From Datura wrightii (lineage: Eukaryota; Streptophyta; Magnoliopsida; Solanales; Solanaceae): a DNA stretch of 64,000 nt. Within the stretch, counting starts at the first letter, position 1. Every line of letters starts with the position of its first letter. Position numbers and translations under genes: made by a program. The stretch is from contig JASDFA010000008.1 in assembly GCA_035772735.1 (NCBI GenBank), positions 4,818,501 to 4,882,500 of the forward strand, written 5' to 3'. The notes below the pieces were generated by a model. It worked only from the letters and a program-made list of their open reading frames with translations, had not been told where the DNA came from and did not search any database. Below are positions 22,780 through 36,666 of the stretch, piece by piece.

Positions 22780-23340
22780 CTATACTCCCGACCTCCTGTT
22801 CCGAGGTTGAAGAAGGAACTGGGGACGATGTTGGCATATCTATTACCTTATGATATTCCTGGTGCCCGGGGAGGATGCTAGGGGGATTAAAAAGACATCT
22901 GCTTCCGCCTTCGGGCTTATTGTCTCCCAATTGTGGCCTCTCATTGGTACCTTCTCCTGCTGCTGTAGCTAACTTGCAGCTGGCTGGAGTCTATCTTATA
23001 TCAAATATTAATCTAGACAGACATAACAATCAAAGCTTAGGGATTCAACCCTATACAACTCGACTCTATAGCACGATCTGAGAAGAAGGAGGGGTAACCA
23101 TACTATAATGCCTCGTAGCCTCCTATTTATAGAATGTGGTGCACAACACATTTATAAACAAGATCTACTAGACATGGCTTGCAGACTCCCTGGGGATACG
23201 ACCAACTCTGATACCAAATTTATCATGCCCCACCTTAGGAGGCATGACTGGCACCTAATGCCACACTAGAATCTGGGCTAAGGCATTTCAATCAACCCCA
23301 ATCTAGTTGATACCTCATTAGTTGCACATCTCCAGTTCCC
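22780..23340 (-). mobile_element. Minus-strand Tekay-like leader, primer site and LTR-end scrap
   Basis: On the minus strand an LTR end (GTGGGGCATGATA, 23233-23221) is followed by the primer site TGGTATCAGAGT (23216-23205). Next comes a leader matching that of element A at 2388-2585 (CAGGGAGTCTGCA, GTGTTGTGCAC, GGAGGCTACGAGGCAT). A further part near 22850-22990 may be a gag start. Only about 120 bp of LTR remain. It is a fragment of the element A family. Confidence 0.72.
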
Positions 23341-24900
23341 TCTTATTGATTGCAACAAGTGATCTTCCCTTTCTTTAGTTTAAAAATTTGAATTTGATAC
23401 CTGCTTCTTTTCCCCCCAATATTTACATTATGTTGTTTAGACATGACGCTAGGTAATTTGAATTGATTTACAATTTTTGAATTATCCGTTCTCAGTCTCT
23501 GTGGAATTCGACCTCGAAATCCATTTGAAAATTTATTTTTGACAACGACTGCTGTCATCTCCTTTAAAAGGGAGAGACATATTGAGCATTGTCACTAAGC
23601 AAGCTTGTTGGCTTGAAAGTGTTTGATGCAAAGAGATGGTTTCCTACTTGTTTATCCCATACAACAATTGAACCAATCCATAGTTACCGACAGTTTCAGC
23701 ATCAAGAAGTTATACATAACCATGCCCCCCTGCCCCCCTCCAGAAGCCGAAAGCAAGTTGGAAAAACTTGATAACTTCACCTAAGATACTGCCAAGACAT
23801 TATTTTATATTGTGACTGGTAGTTTAAGGCAGACTAGCCACAATAGACAAACTCACAAGATAGGGTGTTCAAGTATCCACAAACTATGTACCGTGCAGTT
23901 CCACAACTAAGACACTGCCTCACCTCCTCCTCGAATGCAATTATTCCAGATTCATATGACACAAAGTGATATGGATATCCAAGAAAAATCCAACAATTAA
24001 CAGAAAAAGTGATATGGATATCCAAAGAATATATAAAAATAACCAAAGGCAATGATTAGATACATTACAAAGGAATATTGGATACATTACAAAGATTTCT
24101 TATCTAGGCTAATTGTACAATAACTTAGTACAGAATTTGTGGGGCTTGTTTGAGAGTCAAAAAGAACTAGCTGTGTAATTATTGACATAGTGATTGAAAT
24201 AAAAATTTCTTTTTCGATAAAAAAACATTAGAATCAAATTAAACAGAGAGTCTGAATTAGTTGGGGCATGAATGGGTACGAACATGTGATACGAAATCAA
24301 AAAGAAAAAAATCAATTCTAAATACGCCTTCGTTAGCATATATACACACACTTGTTAGACCATTAAACCTCAAACAAATTTAAAAGATTGTGCTCCGGCA
24401 ATCAATAGATCAAACACCAAAGGACCTATAGATGTATAAATAAAAAAATGATAGAAAACTATCATGCAATTTTAGAATCTTCAGCCCAACGTGTAGATTA
24501 TCAGTTTCTTTAATTATATAATAATTATAGGAATTTGTTCAGTTATAATATGAACCAATCAACAGAGCATGGAGGAGATTATGATGCCAACTGTCACGTT
24601 AACAATTTGAATCGAGAAATTCTATTCTTTTTGGAAAGAAGAAAACATGCGACGATCACATGAATTTGGCTTCTGTTAGAAATCATACGGTGGTTTAATT
24701 CCAAACTGAAATTCAAATGTCATCTGCTGTTTCTTTGATTTTCTTGTTGGATTTCCCAGAAACTATCTACATGAATTCAGTTTTTCTTAGACTTCAGATA
24801 TTATGCACATTTCGTTCTTTCATTTTCAATTTATCTTGAATCTTGCCAATAACACGTCCAAATCTGTTAGGAAATGCCTATATGAGGGTCTTTCGAGATG
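23341..24900. other. Intergenic region upstream of the TBC gene
   Basis: AT-rich, with no convincing gene. A short direct repeat (AAAGTGATATGGATATCCAA, at about 23964 and 24006) is visible. The promoter and 5' UTR of the TBC gene should lie in its right part, but no clear TATA box can be fixed. Confidence 0.5.
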
Positions 24901-24994
24901 GGTATGCAGTTTGATTGATTGATTCTGGTGAGTGAGTTCTAGGAAGCTGCATCTTTTACATCTCAGCTGGCAGATATAGAAGAAGGGGGAAGCT

Positions 24995-27900
24995 ATGTCA
25001 GCCACATTACCTCAAGAAGCAGCGTCATCTCGACGGTTTGGAGATCTGAGGGGCGTGCAGTGGCGTATTGATTTGGGTATACTACCTTCTTCCCCCGATC
25101 CATCCATCCATGATCTTCGTCGCGTCACAGCCGACTTCCGTAGGAGGTATAAAAATGGAAAGCTTTTCTTAATTCTGTCAGTTTGTCTTTTTTTCTTCTT
25201 AGTTTGTGTTGAATCCCTGAGTTGGCGTACATTTGATTTGGTTGAAGGTTAAAAGAAAAGAGTATTTGATGTTATAGTGCAAAAAGGCTGTTGGGAAGTT
25301 GATGTAGTGTCTGAACATCAATGTCACTGGGAAAAAATGTTAGAAGTTTTGTGAGTGAAGCCATTATTTCACTTGAAATACTCCTCAAACCCATTTCTCA
25401 AACTTCAGATTCTCGTTTCAAGTTTGAAGTTGAAATAATGGACCATATTGTAAATTAAAAACTTGTAAAGATCTTCAAATTTCATTTCAAACATCTGAAA
25501 TATTTACTTGTGTTATTGTTTATCTATTGATATTTTGGTAATACTGAACAGCCATGTGTTGCTATCTTAACTTGAAAGGAAAAAAAACTTTAACAGTCAT
25601 GTGTTGAGCGTCTTTCCCTAAATCAGATTGTGCGACTTAGTTGTTAGGTGACTTACAACTACAGAGAAGTAATATTGTTTCACATGTTAGGCTGCAGAGT
25701 AGCTCATTTCCACAAAACTTTAGTCAGTGCTGGCTCTATATGTTTAAGAAAAAAGGCAGGTGCCTTAGGCCCCCATATCTGAGGGGCGCCTTTTCTTTTA
25801 GCAACTATTTGTAGAAAAAGTAAAATTTTCAGATAAAAGAAAAGAATTATTAGAAGAAATTTGACACATCTGAAGTATTACTATGTCTCAAGAAAGATTA
25901 AAAGAATTGGTTAGATTATCAATTGAAAAAGAATTATTTTAAGACATTGATTATACAAAAGTTAATAACAATTTTGCAACTCAAAGAATTAGAAAAATAG
26001 ACGTTATATATATAAAAAGATGATGCCTCCATTTGATTTTGGCTTTTGGCCACAAATGTTTGAGTTTCCCCTGACTTCAGTGGAGAAAGCTCTTTTTTTC
26101 TAGTATATCTTGGTAATAGGTATTGTTTACAGATTTGGAATTTTCTGCATCAAGTTCAGTGACAAAACAAAACTACTGATATAGTCAATTTGAGATTGGG
26201 TATTATTGGTAATAGGTAGTATTATTCTAAATTTTGTTCTGATGGTTATCCCAGCATATCTTTTAAATTTTTGTTCAATGGGACATTCTGATTATAAAGA
26301 TTGGGTTATGCATCTTTTAAGGTGTTGTTTTTTCTTTTCTTCAGGTATGCTTCTTTGAGGCGGCAGCTTCTAATTGATCCACATGTTAAAGATGGGAGTA
26401 ATTATCCTGATATTGTCATGGACAATCCACTCTCACAAAATCCAGGTAACATACCTGATAAAGTGATTTTGTCCCTTTTCCATATGTCCATGATGAAAAT
26501 TATTCACTTTGAGCACCTTTTTGCATTCTACTTTTATTTTATTTTTTTACTAGAATAATCTTTAATCTGATCATCCCTTTAGACATTTTCATTTAGTGCT
26601 GCAACTTGAAATGGTTCTTCCATAGAGTTTTTCTTTTAATCCTGTTTCTCAATTAATCCGTCCCGTTTTGGTTCCTTGGGTTAAGAATTCAACCAGCCCT
26701 ACTTCTGCCATTTGGGAAAAGATACTTGGCGAGCTCAGTAGCTTGTGGTGACCTAAGCGCTAATTGTGGTTTTTTCCTGTTCAATGAAGATAGCATGTGG
26801 AGTCGCTTCTTCAGGAATGCTGAATTGGAGAGAATGGTTGATCAGGATCTCTCTCGGCTATATCCGGAGCATGGTAGCTACTTTCAAACACCTGGATGTC
26901 AAGCCATGTTAAGAAGAATATTGCTGCTTTGGTGCCTTAGACATCCAGAGTTCGGCTATAGGCAAGGTGAATATAGTATTTCATGCCATTTGGTGCTTCT
27001 GTTTCCTTCTGATTAGGCGTCTTTACTTGTTTCTGTTGCCATGCATAAAAGAATCTTTTTTGGATAAGTTGCATAAATGAAAATTTGCATTTGTAATTAG
27101 TCAATGGAGATCAAAGTCTTTCCCTGACACAAAATGTCCCATCATCAATCAAGATTGTGTGCTCTATTAGTTTTTCCCAGATAGGAAAAAGAAAAGAGCC
27201 ATCCTTTATGGTGTGTCTTTATCCAATATTCTATGTTGTGTGTTGCTGCCTTTAATGTACATTGTGTAAGCACTGTGTGATGCCTAATTGCCCATTTTTT
27301 CTTGAAGCAATTGCTTCACCCTGACCTTTGTTTTAGAAGTTGTTTCCCGGGCACTTCTCTGGGTGAGGCGCATAAAAAATGTTGCTGGAGGCTGAGAGAG
27401 GCGCAAGGTTTGCTGGAGGAACATCCCAAGTTTTAGGAAGCTAGACGGGATTCTCCAATTCATCACACAAATTGACTAATGAAATCATAAATCTCAGTAT
27501 TTTCAGCCTCAAACTTGATCTTCCATAAAATTTACTGACATTAACCATCTAATACTATTTCTCCATTAACCTTTTCGGATTGAAGCTTCAGTATCTTTAT
27601 TTTGTAATCAACAATAATTTTAATTCTAGTCACTAGTGGGAAAGAAAATAAGAGGGATAAAGATGAGAACTTGCAGTGAGAGGTTGCCCGAGAAGATGAA
27701 GTAGTCATGTTGGGGTGGGGCGGAAATTAGCTGATTCAGAATTGATGATAGAACCATTCTCTGAAGTGTTAAGAACAGTAAATTCTAGAAAGTTGTAATA
27801 ATGACGGTGGTAGATGAAATGAATGATGTGTCTTCTCTTCTTGTTGGGTACTATGCCTTACAAGTAAAGACCTTTTAAAATGAAAAATTAATAAATGGAT

Positions 27901-30900
27901 AATTGATGGATGTAGATGAAGATGGGCTTGAGTTCCATTTTAAACATAAAAATGAACAAGAATCTTGTTAAACATAGATATTGAAACAAAATATAATTCT
28001 TTCAATTGCATTCAAACCCTAGCAATCACGTGTCAAATGTTAAAAACCTCTTATGTACACGTGCACCAAGTAAAACTTTTGTGAGAACAGGTTCGTTTCT
28101 ACTTTTATATGTGTGCATTTTTCTGTTTGAAATAGCCAAAAAGAAAAAGTTTCATGGGGCTTACAATCTGCATCTCGAGACTTACTTCTTGCCCCGTGAT
28201 AAAGGAAAAACCTTGGCCAATCCCTTCGCTTTTTAAATGTTGAACCTGACAAAACTCCCCTCTTTCTACTCGTTTTGATCTGCTTAATCTAACATAACCT
28301 TGGAGTCCAAATTAGCTACCATAACATGTGTCTTGTTTTTTTTTTTTTGGAAACAAGGTATGTGCCTTCTATTCCTGAAATACTTGATCTTTGTTTGTCC
28401 TCTGAGTAAGATGATCAAGCATTCTGTTTTTGATTGCAGGGATGCATGAACTATTGGCCCCACTTCTCTATGTTCTTCAAGCCGATATTGAGCAGCTTTC
28501 TGAAGTGAGGAATCTTTATGAAGATCATTTTGCTGACAAATTTGATGGTTTCACATTTCATGAAAATGATTTTACATATAAATTTGATTTCCAAAAATTT
28601 TCAGAATCCGAGGAAGATGAAAATAGATCTGAAAGGAGTCCATTGAAAATTACAAGTTTAAATGAACTTGATCCCAAGATACAACATATTGTTTTACTGA
28701 GTGATGCTTACGGCACTGAAGGTGAGCTTGGTATTCTTTTGTCCGAGAAGTTTATGGAACATGACGCATACTGTATGTTTGATGCTCTAATGAATGGGGC
28801 TGGTGGTGCAGTTGCTATGGCACAGTTCTTCTCCCATTCACCATATGGTACTCCTCATACTGGGTTTTCCCCTGTCATTGAAGCTTCAGCAGCACTTTAT
28901 CATTTGCTTTCACTTATTGATTCCTCTGTCCACAGCCACCTTGTCGAGCTAGGGGTTGAACCGCAGTACTTTGCACTTCGTTGGTTACGAGTACTATTTG
29001 GACGTGAATTTGCCCTTGAAGACCTATTGATAATCTGGGACGAAATATTTGCATGTGAAAACAAGAAGTTAGAGAAATCTTCTGAAATTGCTGCCGAGTC
29101 CGGCTGCAGTTTCTTGAGTTCGAACAGAGGAGCATTCATCTCAGCTTATGCAGTTACTATGATACTTCACTTGAGACCTTCACTACTTGCCACTGAAAAT
29201 GCTACTGTGTGCCTTCAAAGATTACTAAATTTTCCGGATGACGCAAGTCTAGAAAAACTGATAGCAAAGGCAAAATCCTTGCAGGCTTTGGCAGTGGATG
29301 CCAACAATTCAACTTCGTTAGTTGGTCAAGGTGGAGACTATGGTAGAAGTAAGTCAACAGTCATGAGAGGTCATAGCCATTCAGTTGATTTAAGCTCCCA
29401 AAGGACTCCTCTATATTTGATACCAGAAAGCTATTGGGAAGAAAAATGGAGAGTTGTACACAAAGAAGAAGAGCGCAAGCAAAATAGCATACAGAAACAA
29501 ACTCCAAAGCAAAGAAAAGGTTGGTCTGAGAAATTTAGGTTGCATCTTACTAAAACCGAGTCTGATCCGTCCCCATCTAAGGTTGATAATGGAAGAAAAG
29601 GTCCCAAGTTATTGGTTAGAAAAAATTTGCTGAAAGATTTGGCTCAGGAGCTTGGTTCGGATGAAGATGTAAATAAGCATGTTGGTGATGATAATGTACA
29701 GGAGAAAAATCCAGTAATGGTGAATGTACAAGATGGTGACAATCGAGGTGATTTAACTTGCGCAGCTGAGAAAACATGGTCAAGCAGAAATGCTGCTAGT
29801 GAACAGAATGCTTCTATTTTCTCGGATCCCCCAAGTCCTATTGGTCATGCTGGTGATCCTGAAAATAGATCTGAGAGTAGTGTTGCATCAAACTTCTATG
29901 CAGATGAAAATAATGGTGATGCTAATAGACATGAAGTGCCTGGGACTAATCTTGGAAGCTCACCTATCCCTATTTTGGATTCGCCACAGGAGGCCTGTTT
30001 AAAATCTGAACCAAATGATGCCTCTGGGAGCAAATGTACAACAGACTTGAAGGAGCAGAGATTTCTTTCTGGTAAATTTCAGAGTTCATGGAAATTTGGA
30101 CGAAATGCTGATGAGGGAACGTCTGAAAGAAGTGGTCTGTTTGATTCCATAAAAGCTTGCAATGGTGGGAATAATCTCACCACTCCAACTGAATCTTGTA
30201 CAGCTGAGGCATCTCATAACAATGAAGTTAGCAAAGAGGAAACTGTAGACCAGAATTTCATAGCTATATTGAGAAATCTTGGACAATTGATGCACGAGAA
30301 TATCCAGGTAAGAGTGCTTTACCTTTTCACTTTATATGTAGTTATCTTATTGAATATTGGAATAAAATGATTCCACATAGAGAAAAAATGAATCATGAGG
30401 ATTCATACAGTTGACCCCCACTAGATTAGAATTCAAGTGTAGTTGTTTTTGCATATAGTAGTCCTATATAAGTTGTTTAATTCCTCTTATTTGGTTGGGG
30501 AACAATCTCCCTTTGGAAGTAATTTTTAAGGAACTTGTTTTCCTAGAGAAAATATTTTCAAAAAATTTGACTAATGGAACGTGGAAAATTTGAAAAAAAT
30601 GTTTTCCTCTATAATGAAAACACCCTTAGTTAATAAATAATTTATCTATCCTTTCGATGGTTTGCAAGATCTAATATATTGGAACATTCTTAACAAAATT
30701 TAATAAAAGATTTTCAACATTCTGGAGCTTCAATTATTAAGTTGAACCAATTCTATAATTTTTTCTGTATATGATGCAATTTTAATCTATTTTAGTCAAG
30801 ACTTCATCTTTCCAAATTCATGTATTTCAGCTTAGCATGATCCTCTTTGTTCTTTTATCTTCTCCATTTCCCTTTTAATTTTCCTTTTGGCGAAGTAGAG

Positions 30901-31555
30901 ATGTTTAAAATTCTATCTGATTATTGTTTTTGCTTCCCAGAAATAGAAATTTAGATACAGACCTGCAGGTCAATATCAATGAGGCTTGCCTACTAGTTTC
31001 ACAAAAGAATTTTGTCCGACATCTCCATATAGCAAGCTTTTTAAGGGATAGGAGTGATGACATATTGCTTGGCTTGATCCGTATTTGCACTCTGGTGATC
31101 TCTCGGATAAATTTAGATTGGTTGTATAATACAAAAAGAACTGGATTATTATTCTATATTGCCAAGTTATTGGAAAAACATGCGCAAGGAAGCAAACACA
31201 TTGCACTCCATATATCTAGTTGTCTTTGTGGATGCACTAATTCATATGTGTGGAAATAGTTATCGTAAATTTCTTTCTTAGTTTTTGTGATTTCAATTAT
31301 TTGGAAGACCTGCAGATTGTTGACACAGTGACTTGGTTCCTGTTCCAACTTAAATGTTTGTTGTATGGTCTGAGGAAACCTGGTTCATTCATTTATCACT
31401 GATCATTTTTCCAGGTGATCGAGTCTGAGTTCCTGCAAGATCAGGGTCATGTTGGGACCTTCATAAACGTCTCTAAGAATGATTTGGCTGGTAAATCAGC
31501 CATGACAGCTCTTGAGGAACTTCGGAAAATCAGCAACCTCTTATCAGAAATGTAA
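24995..31555 (+). CDS. Rab GTPase-activating protein, TBC domain (TBC1D5-like), five exons
   Basis: Exons: 24995-25146, 26345-26445, 26790-26966, 28440-30307, 31415-31555. All introns are GT-AG and phases fit, giving 2439 nt and 812 aa. The protein opens with LRGVQWRIDLGILP, a TBC entry motif. Exon 3 holds VDQDLSR, matching the IxxDxxR arginine finger (Arg107). The exon 3/4 join gives YRQGM with the glutamine finger (Gln143). Both catalytic residues are present, so GAP activity on a Rab is likely. The TBC fold continues to about residue 350 (LRWLRVLFGREF, WDEIFA). The rest is charged, serine-rich and probably disordered, with a conserved C-terminal segment (NIQ-VIESEF...LEELRKISNLL). The family acts on endosomal or retromer-linked Rabs in animals; the plant role is inferred. 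Start: the first ATG before the conserved block. It is the only host gene here, flanked by retrotransposons. Confidence 0.92.
25735..26010 (+). mobile_element. hAT transposon fragment in intron 1 of the TBC gene
   Basis: It starts CAGTGCTGGCTCTATATGT, like a hAT end, followed by GGTGCCTTAGGCCCCCATAT, a stretch common at the 3' ends of such elements. Past it a decayed frame reads MSQERLKELVRLSIEKELF (25883-25939), a stop, then DIDYTKVNNNFATQRIRK. That resembles the C-terminal dimerisation segment of hAT transposases. The orientation of end and coding piece suggests rearrangement. No transposase core is present. Confidence 0.62.
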
Positions 31556-31648
31556 GGAGGGAATAGTCTGGCCAATATGTCTGTAGGTTAACTAGTGTTG
31601 AAATACGTGCATTGTATGTGTATTTCATACTACTAATTTTATATAATG

Positions 31649-31735
<87 letters not shown>

Positions 31736-32865
31736 TTGATTGAATTATAAATAAAATATAATTAGTATGTGATTTAACTCAATCATGCTATTATCAGTCA
31801 AAGTTTTTCTTTCTGAAATGTCCAAGCATCTTTTTTTTTAGTTTTATATGCGTTTCCCAATGAGAGTTCACTACAAGCGCAAATTAGGCAAAAACATTAG
31901 AGTATAAAGAGAGAATTAAAACTTGTTAGCAGTAAAATTACAGAAGTAATTTCAAAAAGCTTAGAATATTTGATGAACCTTGCTAAAATTACAAGTAGAA
32001 AGAATATATAAAAAATAATAATAATAAAGAAGAAACACATAAGAAAATTTCAATATCATATGGCTAATAATGAATATAAAGAAATTCTAAGACAATTAGT
32101 CATTCTTTTTCACTTTTTTTTTGATAATAGAAACTGAAGTAAAATTTAATGTAACAAAGAGTTGATGTTTGGGCATATACACAAACTAAGCAAGTTATTA
32201 ACGAAGTAATTTTTCAGTTATATAAATAGAGATAAAGTAGTCTCATCATCATTCTAATCTCTATAAATAAGTTAAAAAAAAACTAAGATATCAAGCTATG
32301 ATATTCCAGTAATTGAATTCTTATCTATCTTCATGATCGCATAAATAGACGTTACAATTTTTACCATAATCTATGATATTATTTCACCGATTTAGAGCTT
32401 CTACATACATGAATTGTAGAATTAACATATAAAAATCTTTCTTGGAAGAGTTAAATTTATAGAGCAAGAATTGTAGTTTTGTAATATGAAAAGTCAAGTA
32501 GAAGTTTGAAAGTCAAGTACTATTAAAAAAAGAATCAAAAAGATCAGTGTGAATATTAGCTATGGAAGATGAATCACATACAAAACTTACATGTATCTAC
32601 TTTAGTTTCTTGTCTTTAAGGAGTAATTACTATTTTGTATTCTTTTTAAATTTAATTTACTTATTTTAAATACAAATTTTTTCAGAATTAAATTGAGTTA
32701 TAAAAGTAGAAATGTCATTCAACATTTGATACACACACGTACACACACACGATAAATTTAATTTTCATAACAGGTCTCCTTATCGTATAAAAGGGCATGA
32801 CTGCTGGAGTATTTGTATTTTTTCCAATTAACTTTTTTTGTCATTTAATTTGAATGAGTTTGTAT
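31556..32865. other. AT-rich intergenic region downstream of the TBC gene
   Basis: It holds the probable 3' UTR (no firm poly(A) signal can be assigned), a long TA tract and short A/T-rich simple repeats (ATA repeats near 32011, CA repeats near 32733). I see no gene. Confidence 0.6.
31653..31728. repeat. (TA)38 microsatellite
   Basis: 76 bp of uninterrupted TA, followed by ACACAC, about 100 bp after the TBC stop codon. It is probably within or just after the 3' UTR. The copy number may vary or be misassembled. Confidence 0.95.
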
Positions 32866-35800
32866 TGTTATGACCCAAGTAGCTGTGATTGGCACCCATA
32901 CTATCCCCTTCGGTGGGCGAACCAATGTTTTCCAACTAATTACCCTTAACCCATCGACATTCATAAGAAATAAACACATTGAGAAATTAACTAACGGAAC
33001 ATTGTTATAAATAGAGAAATCAAAAATAATCCACCACAACAACAGTCCCAGAATCAGATTGTCATTGCACATGAAGACATCTACCTGACATTGTGTAAGA
33101 GTATCTCAGGAAAGAAAAGGACAAGTAACTGCCATTGTCTAGACAACAGATATATTCTACGGAGGAGTAGAACAACACATCTTGCACCGCTCACCTTTCT
33201 GTTAATTTGCTGCCACTTTAGAGATGAGGTCGAAATGAGCTTCTAGGATTGGATTCTACACTCAGAAAAGAAGTGCAGGAGTAACGTCAGTACAAACACA
33301 ATACTGGTAGACATCATCGGCTGACCTTAAATAATAACACACATACATGTAAGCAACAATATGCAATTAGCTCAGAACATCATTTATATATAGACAATAC
33401 TTATTCAAGAATTAAATCTGCTCAAGTGCTAATCAACCTGCTCACTGGGTTGGGGTCAACTGTCTCGCCGCTGCAGAACAAGTTCCGCTGCAGTGGTACT
33501 GCCTTGATAGTAGCTTGACTTAGCTACATGCCCAATATTTTATTAACTCTTTTCAACATACGAGTCATTATAATCATCCACGCTATTAACATTCCTCAAT
33601 AGACAATTGACACCACATAATCACATAGAACATAGAATGAATCATTCACAGAAGATTGCACAACTCAATCACGAGTCCCCATTAAACTATTCCAACCATC
33701 AAGTCATTACAACACCTAAACAACTTAGATGGGCAAACACATTACCACAAGTTTAGCTCAGTCAGGTACTCATATACTCGGTCCGATTCTTACATTCTTA
33801 CAATAAATCAAATAATACAAGGAATGATGACAATGCTAGCACACGCCTCCATCACATCACAATGAATACTCAATCACTGATCATTCATGTACATACATGC
33901 CAGAGAGTCTTATTTCTGCCATTCCAGTCATAACCTGTAGGGGACTCTAGAAATCCATGTATTGTATCAGCTTGGTACCCGCTTCCACTCATCTGCTCGT
34001 CCGATTGCTTCCCTTGGACACGAGCCAATCAACCATCATTTCTTGCCTCGATGCTCCCCTCGGGCACGAGCCACTCATCTCAGGACATTCGAGTATCCAT
34101 ATTCATTCTAATAATCGATATATTATCATTAAGTCTATTGACATGACTTTTAGGAGGCCTCATCTTACCTCCATTAACTTAAACATTCAAATAATTTGAG
34201 ATCATTCTCAACAAATACAAGGGCATGAACAAATGATACACATTCACTTCCATATTACACAGGTAACAATGTTGCATTAGGATCACTCAATCAAGAAATC
34301 TCAACAAGGAAGATTTAAAACACTTAAGGTCTAGAGACCAAAATATACATTATCATTTCATATATATACATGTCATTATGAAAAGTCTAACTCCTTCTAA
34401 ATCATAACCTACCTCGATTTAGAGAATCGAACGTCAATCACTCCACTGGAGTCTTGCCTTTTCGCAACGTTTCCAAACGTTTAAAGTCTACAATAAATAA
34501 TAAAATAATATTTCATCATTCACTTCTACGACCAGGGGATTGAAAATTCAAACCCACCTGATTTTACACGTTATATAGTCCAATTCAATATTCCAAGGTT
34601 AAATTATCATAACCCAACCTTGCTGTGATCACTCCAAACTAGTTCATGGAGTTTTCTACTCCTCTAACTCCCCCTCAAGCAGTTCTAAAGTTAAAGATCC
34701 CAACTTTACCAATTTCTAGGTCTCAACTACCATATATATGAAGTTCTACATCGTATTCACCCTGGGAAGCAACAATTACATGTTTATAGACCTAGGAACC
34801 AATCATCCTTCAATACCCAATTAATTTAATTTACTTTCATCATTCTAGGATTTTCCGCCTAGAATTTCCACCATAATAGGTCCCCCTAGATGATATAGCA
34901 TGGAAAATATGCATTAGTACTTTAAATGTACTGAGTATGATAGATATAAGTAAAACAATAGTAATACACAACTGAATTGATATACACTGAAATATAATTG
35001 TAATTTGAATAAACTGAGTTGAACTTAAACGGAGACTATACTGATAAGTAGGAGAGTTCATTAATCAACATATAACTACGTGAGCTGAATGTGGAGTTCA
35101 ATGTATACACCCAATTGATAGGACCCAATATACCTTGCCAGGGTATATAGGCATGGCTAGTGTCATCACTGTCTGAGGCCCTTTTGGGGTAATAACCTAC
35201 GGTGACAACATAGTTCTGGAAACCTGGGCGTGCTGAACCCTGGCCCACTCGGTGTTAAGTCCTACTCCCACTGAAAATTCTAACTACGACTACTAGGCTT
35301 ATAGATCAAACCTGATGTCCCAAGACTTAAGTCAAGAATACTTATCTGGAAGTAAGCTAAGAGTCTACAGGAACTGATAATTAAAACTAAGGGTTCTAAG
35401 ACTGTCCAGAGCTGCTTTATCTGAAATCATCGTAATCGTCTAAAGAACAACCTGCTAACTTATAATTGGGATTATGGAGTTTTACTAAACTCCTCAAGAG
35501 ACTGAATGTAGTCAAACTAATCAGATAATACTTTCGTAGGGCACTGAGAAAGCTAAGTATTGACTGCGAGTGAACAAGCAGTAAACTAACTATTATTCAT
35601 ATAACTATACTATCATGATGATTAAAAGAACTATCAGAACCAAGCAACATTCATATCTGGACAATTATGCAAGACTCTTTCAATCACATACAAAGACTAG
35701 GGCTAAACACATATCTCATGGAAAGACATTAACATGAATTATAACTAGTAATAAGCTTAGAGAATTTAAAAGAATCATCACAAGAAGGAAGGTCATAATC

Positions 35801-36666
35801 TAACTAAAGCATAACCTTAGTTTTGATCTTTAAGAGACTAGAATTGATAGAATTTCTATAGGGGTTTTAGGGCACAAGGGAAAGCAATTCCCTTGTTGAA
35901 ATTTCATATACCTGGAGTAGAATTCTTGGAAGAATCTCAAGAAATTGAGAAGGAATCTGCAAGCCCTAGCTTTATTCTCTGAGAGAACTATCTGAGTTTT
36001 TTGTGAATTCTTTAGACTAGTTTTGAAAGGATTGGGAGAAGGGTCGACTATTCTTTTAAAATCCCTCCTAAATAATCCTAATACAACATGGATTAAGAGT
36101 TAAAACTATAGGTTTTTACAAAAATGTCCCTAGACCCTTTTAATAAAATTTCTATCTGTCAGGCGATACGACTCAACCTACAGTCATACCAAGATACCAC
36201 GATCCATACCACCAGTCGTAGTTAGGGACTTTGCTCCAAACCATGTCTTTGAAGTTTTCCAAAGATTCCCATTATGACTTGTACCAGCATCCTACCACTT
36301 GTGTTATGATCCATAGTTAAATCCTGAGTCCTCCTCTGATCTCTCTCACGACTCGTCCTGCAAGTTGTACTACTATACCACAAGTCATACCATGACTCGT
36401 GGTTAGCCTGAATTTTCCTCACCTCTGAATATTCCAAGACTGGACAGTACGATCCATACCAGAATTTTATGAGTCTTAACTTAAGGTCGTGATTCCTCCC
36501 ACATCATTCACTGTTCTTCTCCATCCTCCAGTTACAAGTCTAGGTATGATTGGTACCTCCAATGTACGAGTCGTACTATGACTCGTACTGCGATCTTTTT
36601 CCCAGATTTCTGCATGATCCAATTTTAAATCTATAGCCTAGTCCTGGAGAGTTCTGGGGTGTTACA
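32866..36666 (-). repeat. Element F 3' LTR, about 3.8 kb
   Basis: On the minus strand it starts TGTAACACCCCAGAACTCTC directly after a purine tract, and probably ends at GGGTCATAACA (32876-32866). U3 has many half-palindromes with ACGAGTC/GACTCGT (about 36150-36600). A block near 34900 matches the AGTACATT...GTACTGA block of LTRs C and G. The left end rests on the TG/CA rule only, and no second copy is present. It might hold nested pieces at 33400-34500. Confidence 0.65.

Noticed and set aside
23343..23771. Small frames on both strands near 23.3-23.8 kb
   Set aside because: No motif is recognised and there are no splice partners. They could be a decayed gene piece, but I cannot support that.
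27275..27440. Possible small repeat with GAGGCGCA motifs in intron 3
   Set aside because: Without clear ends or a second copy in the window I could not assign it to a repeat family.
28006..28236. 76-residue frame in intron 3
   Set aside because: The composition is that of AT-rich intron sequence. The exon 3 to exon 4 join (YRQ-GM motif) skips it.
30924..31259. 111-residue open frame in intron 4 of the TBC gene
   Set aside because: No domain is recognised, it has no place in the TBC protein, and the exon 4 to exon 5 join across it gives a continuous conserved reading. Treated as chance.
31530..31733. Minus-strand frame rich in YIYIYI
   Set aside because: It is only the translation of the TA microsatellite.
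33400..34500. Possible separate element inside the F LTR
   Set aside because: No terminal repeats or target duplication could be found. It is left as part of the long LTR, noting the uncertainty.
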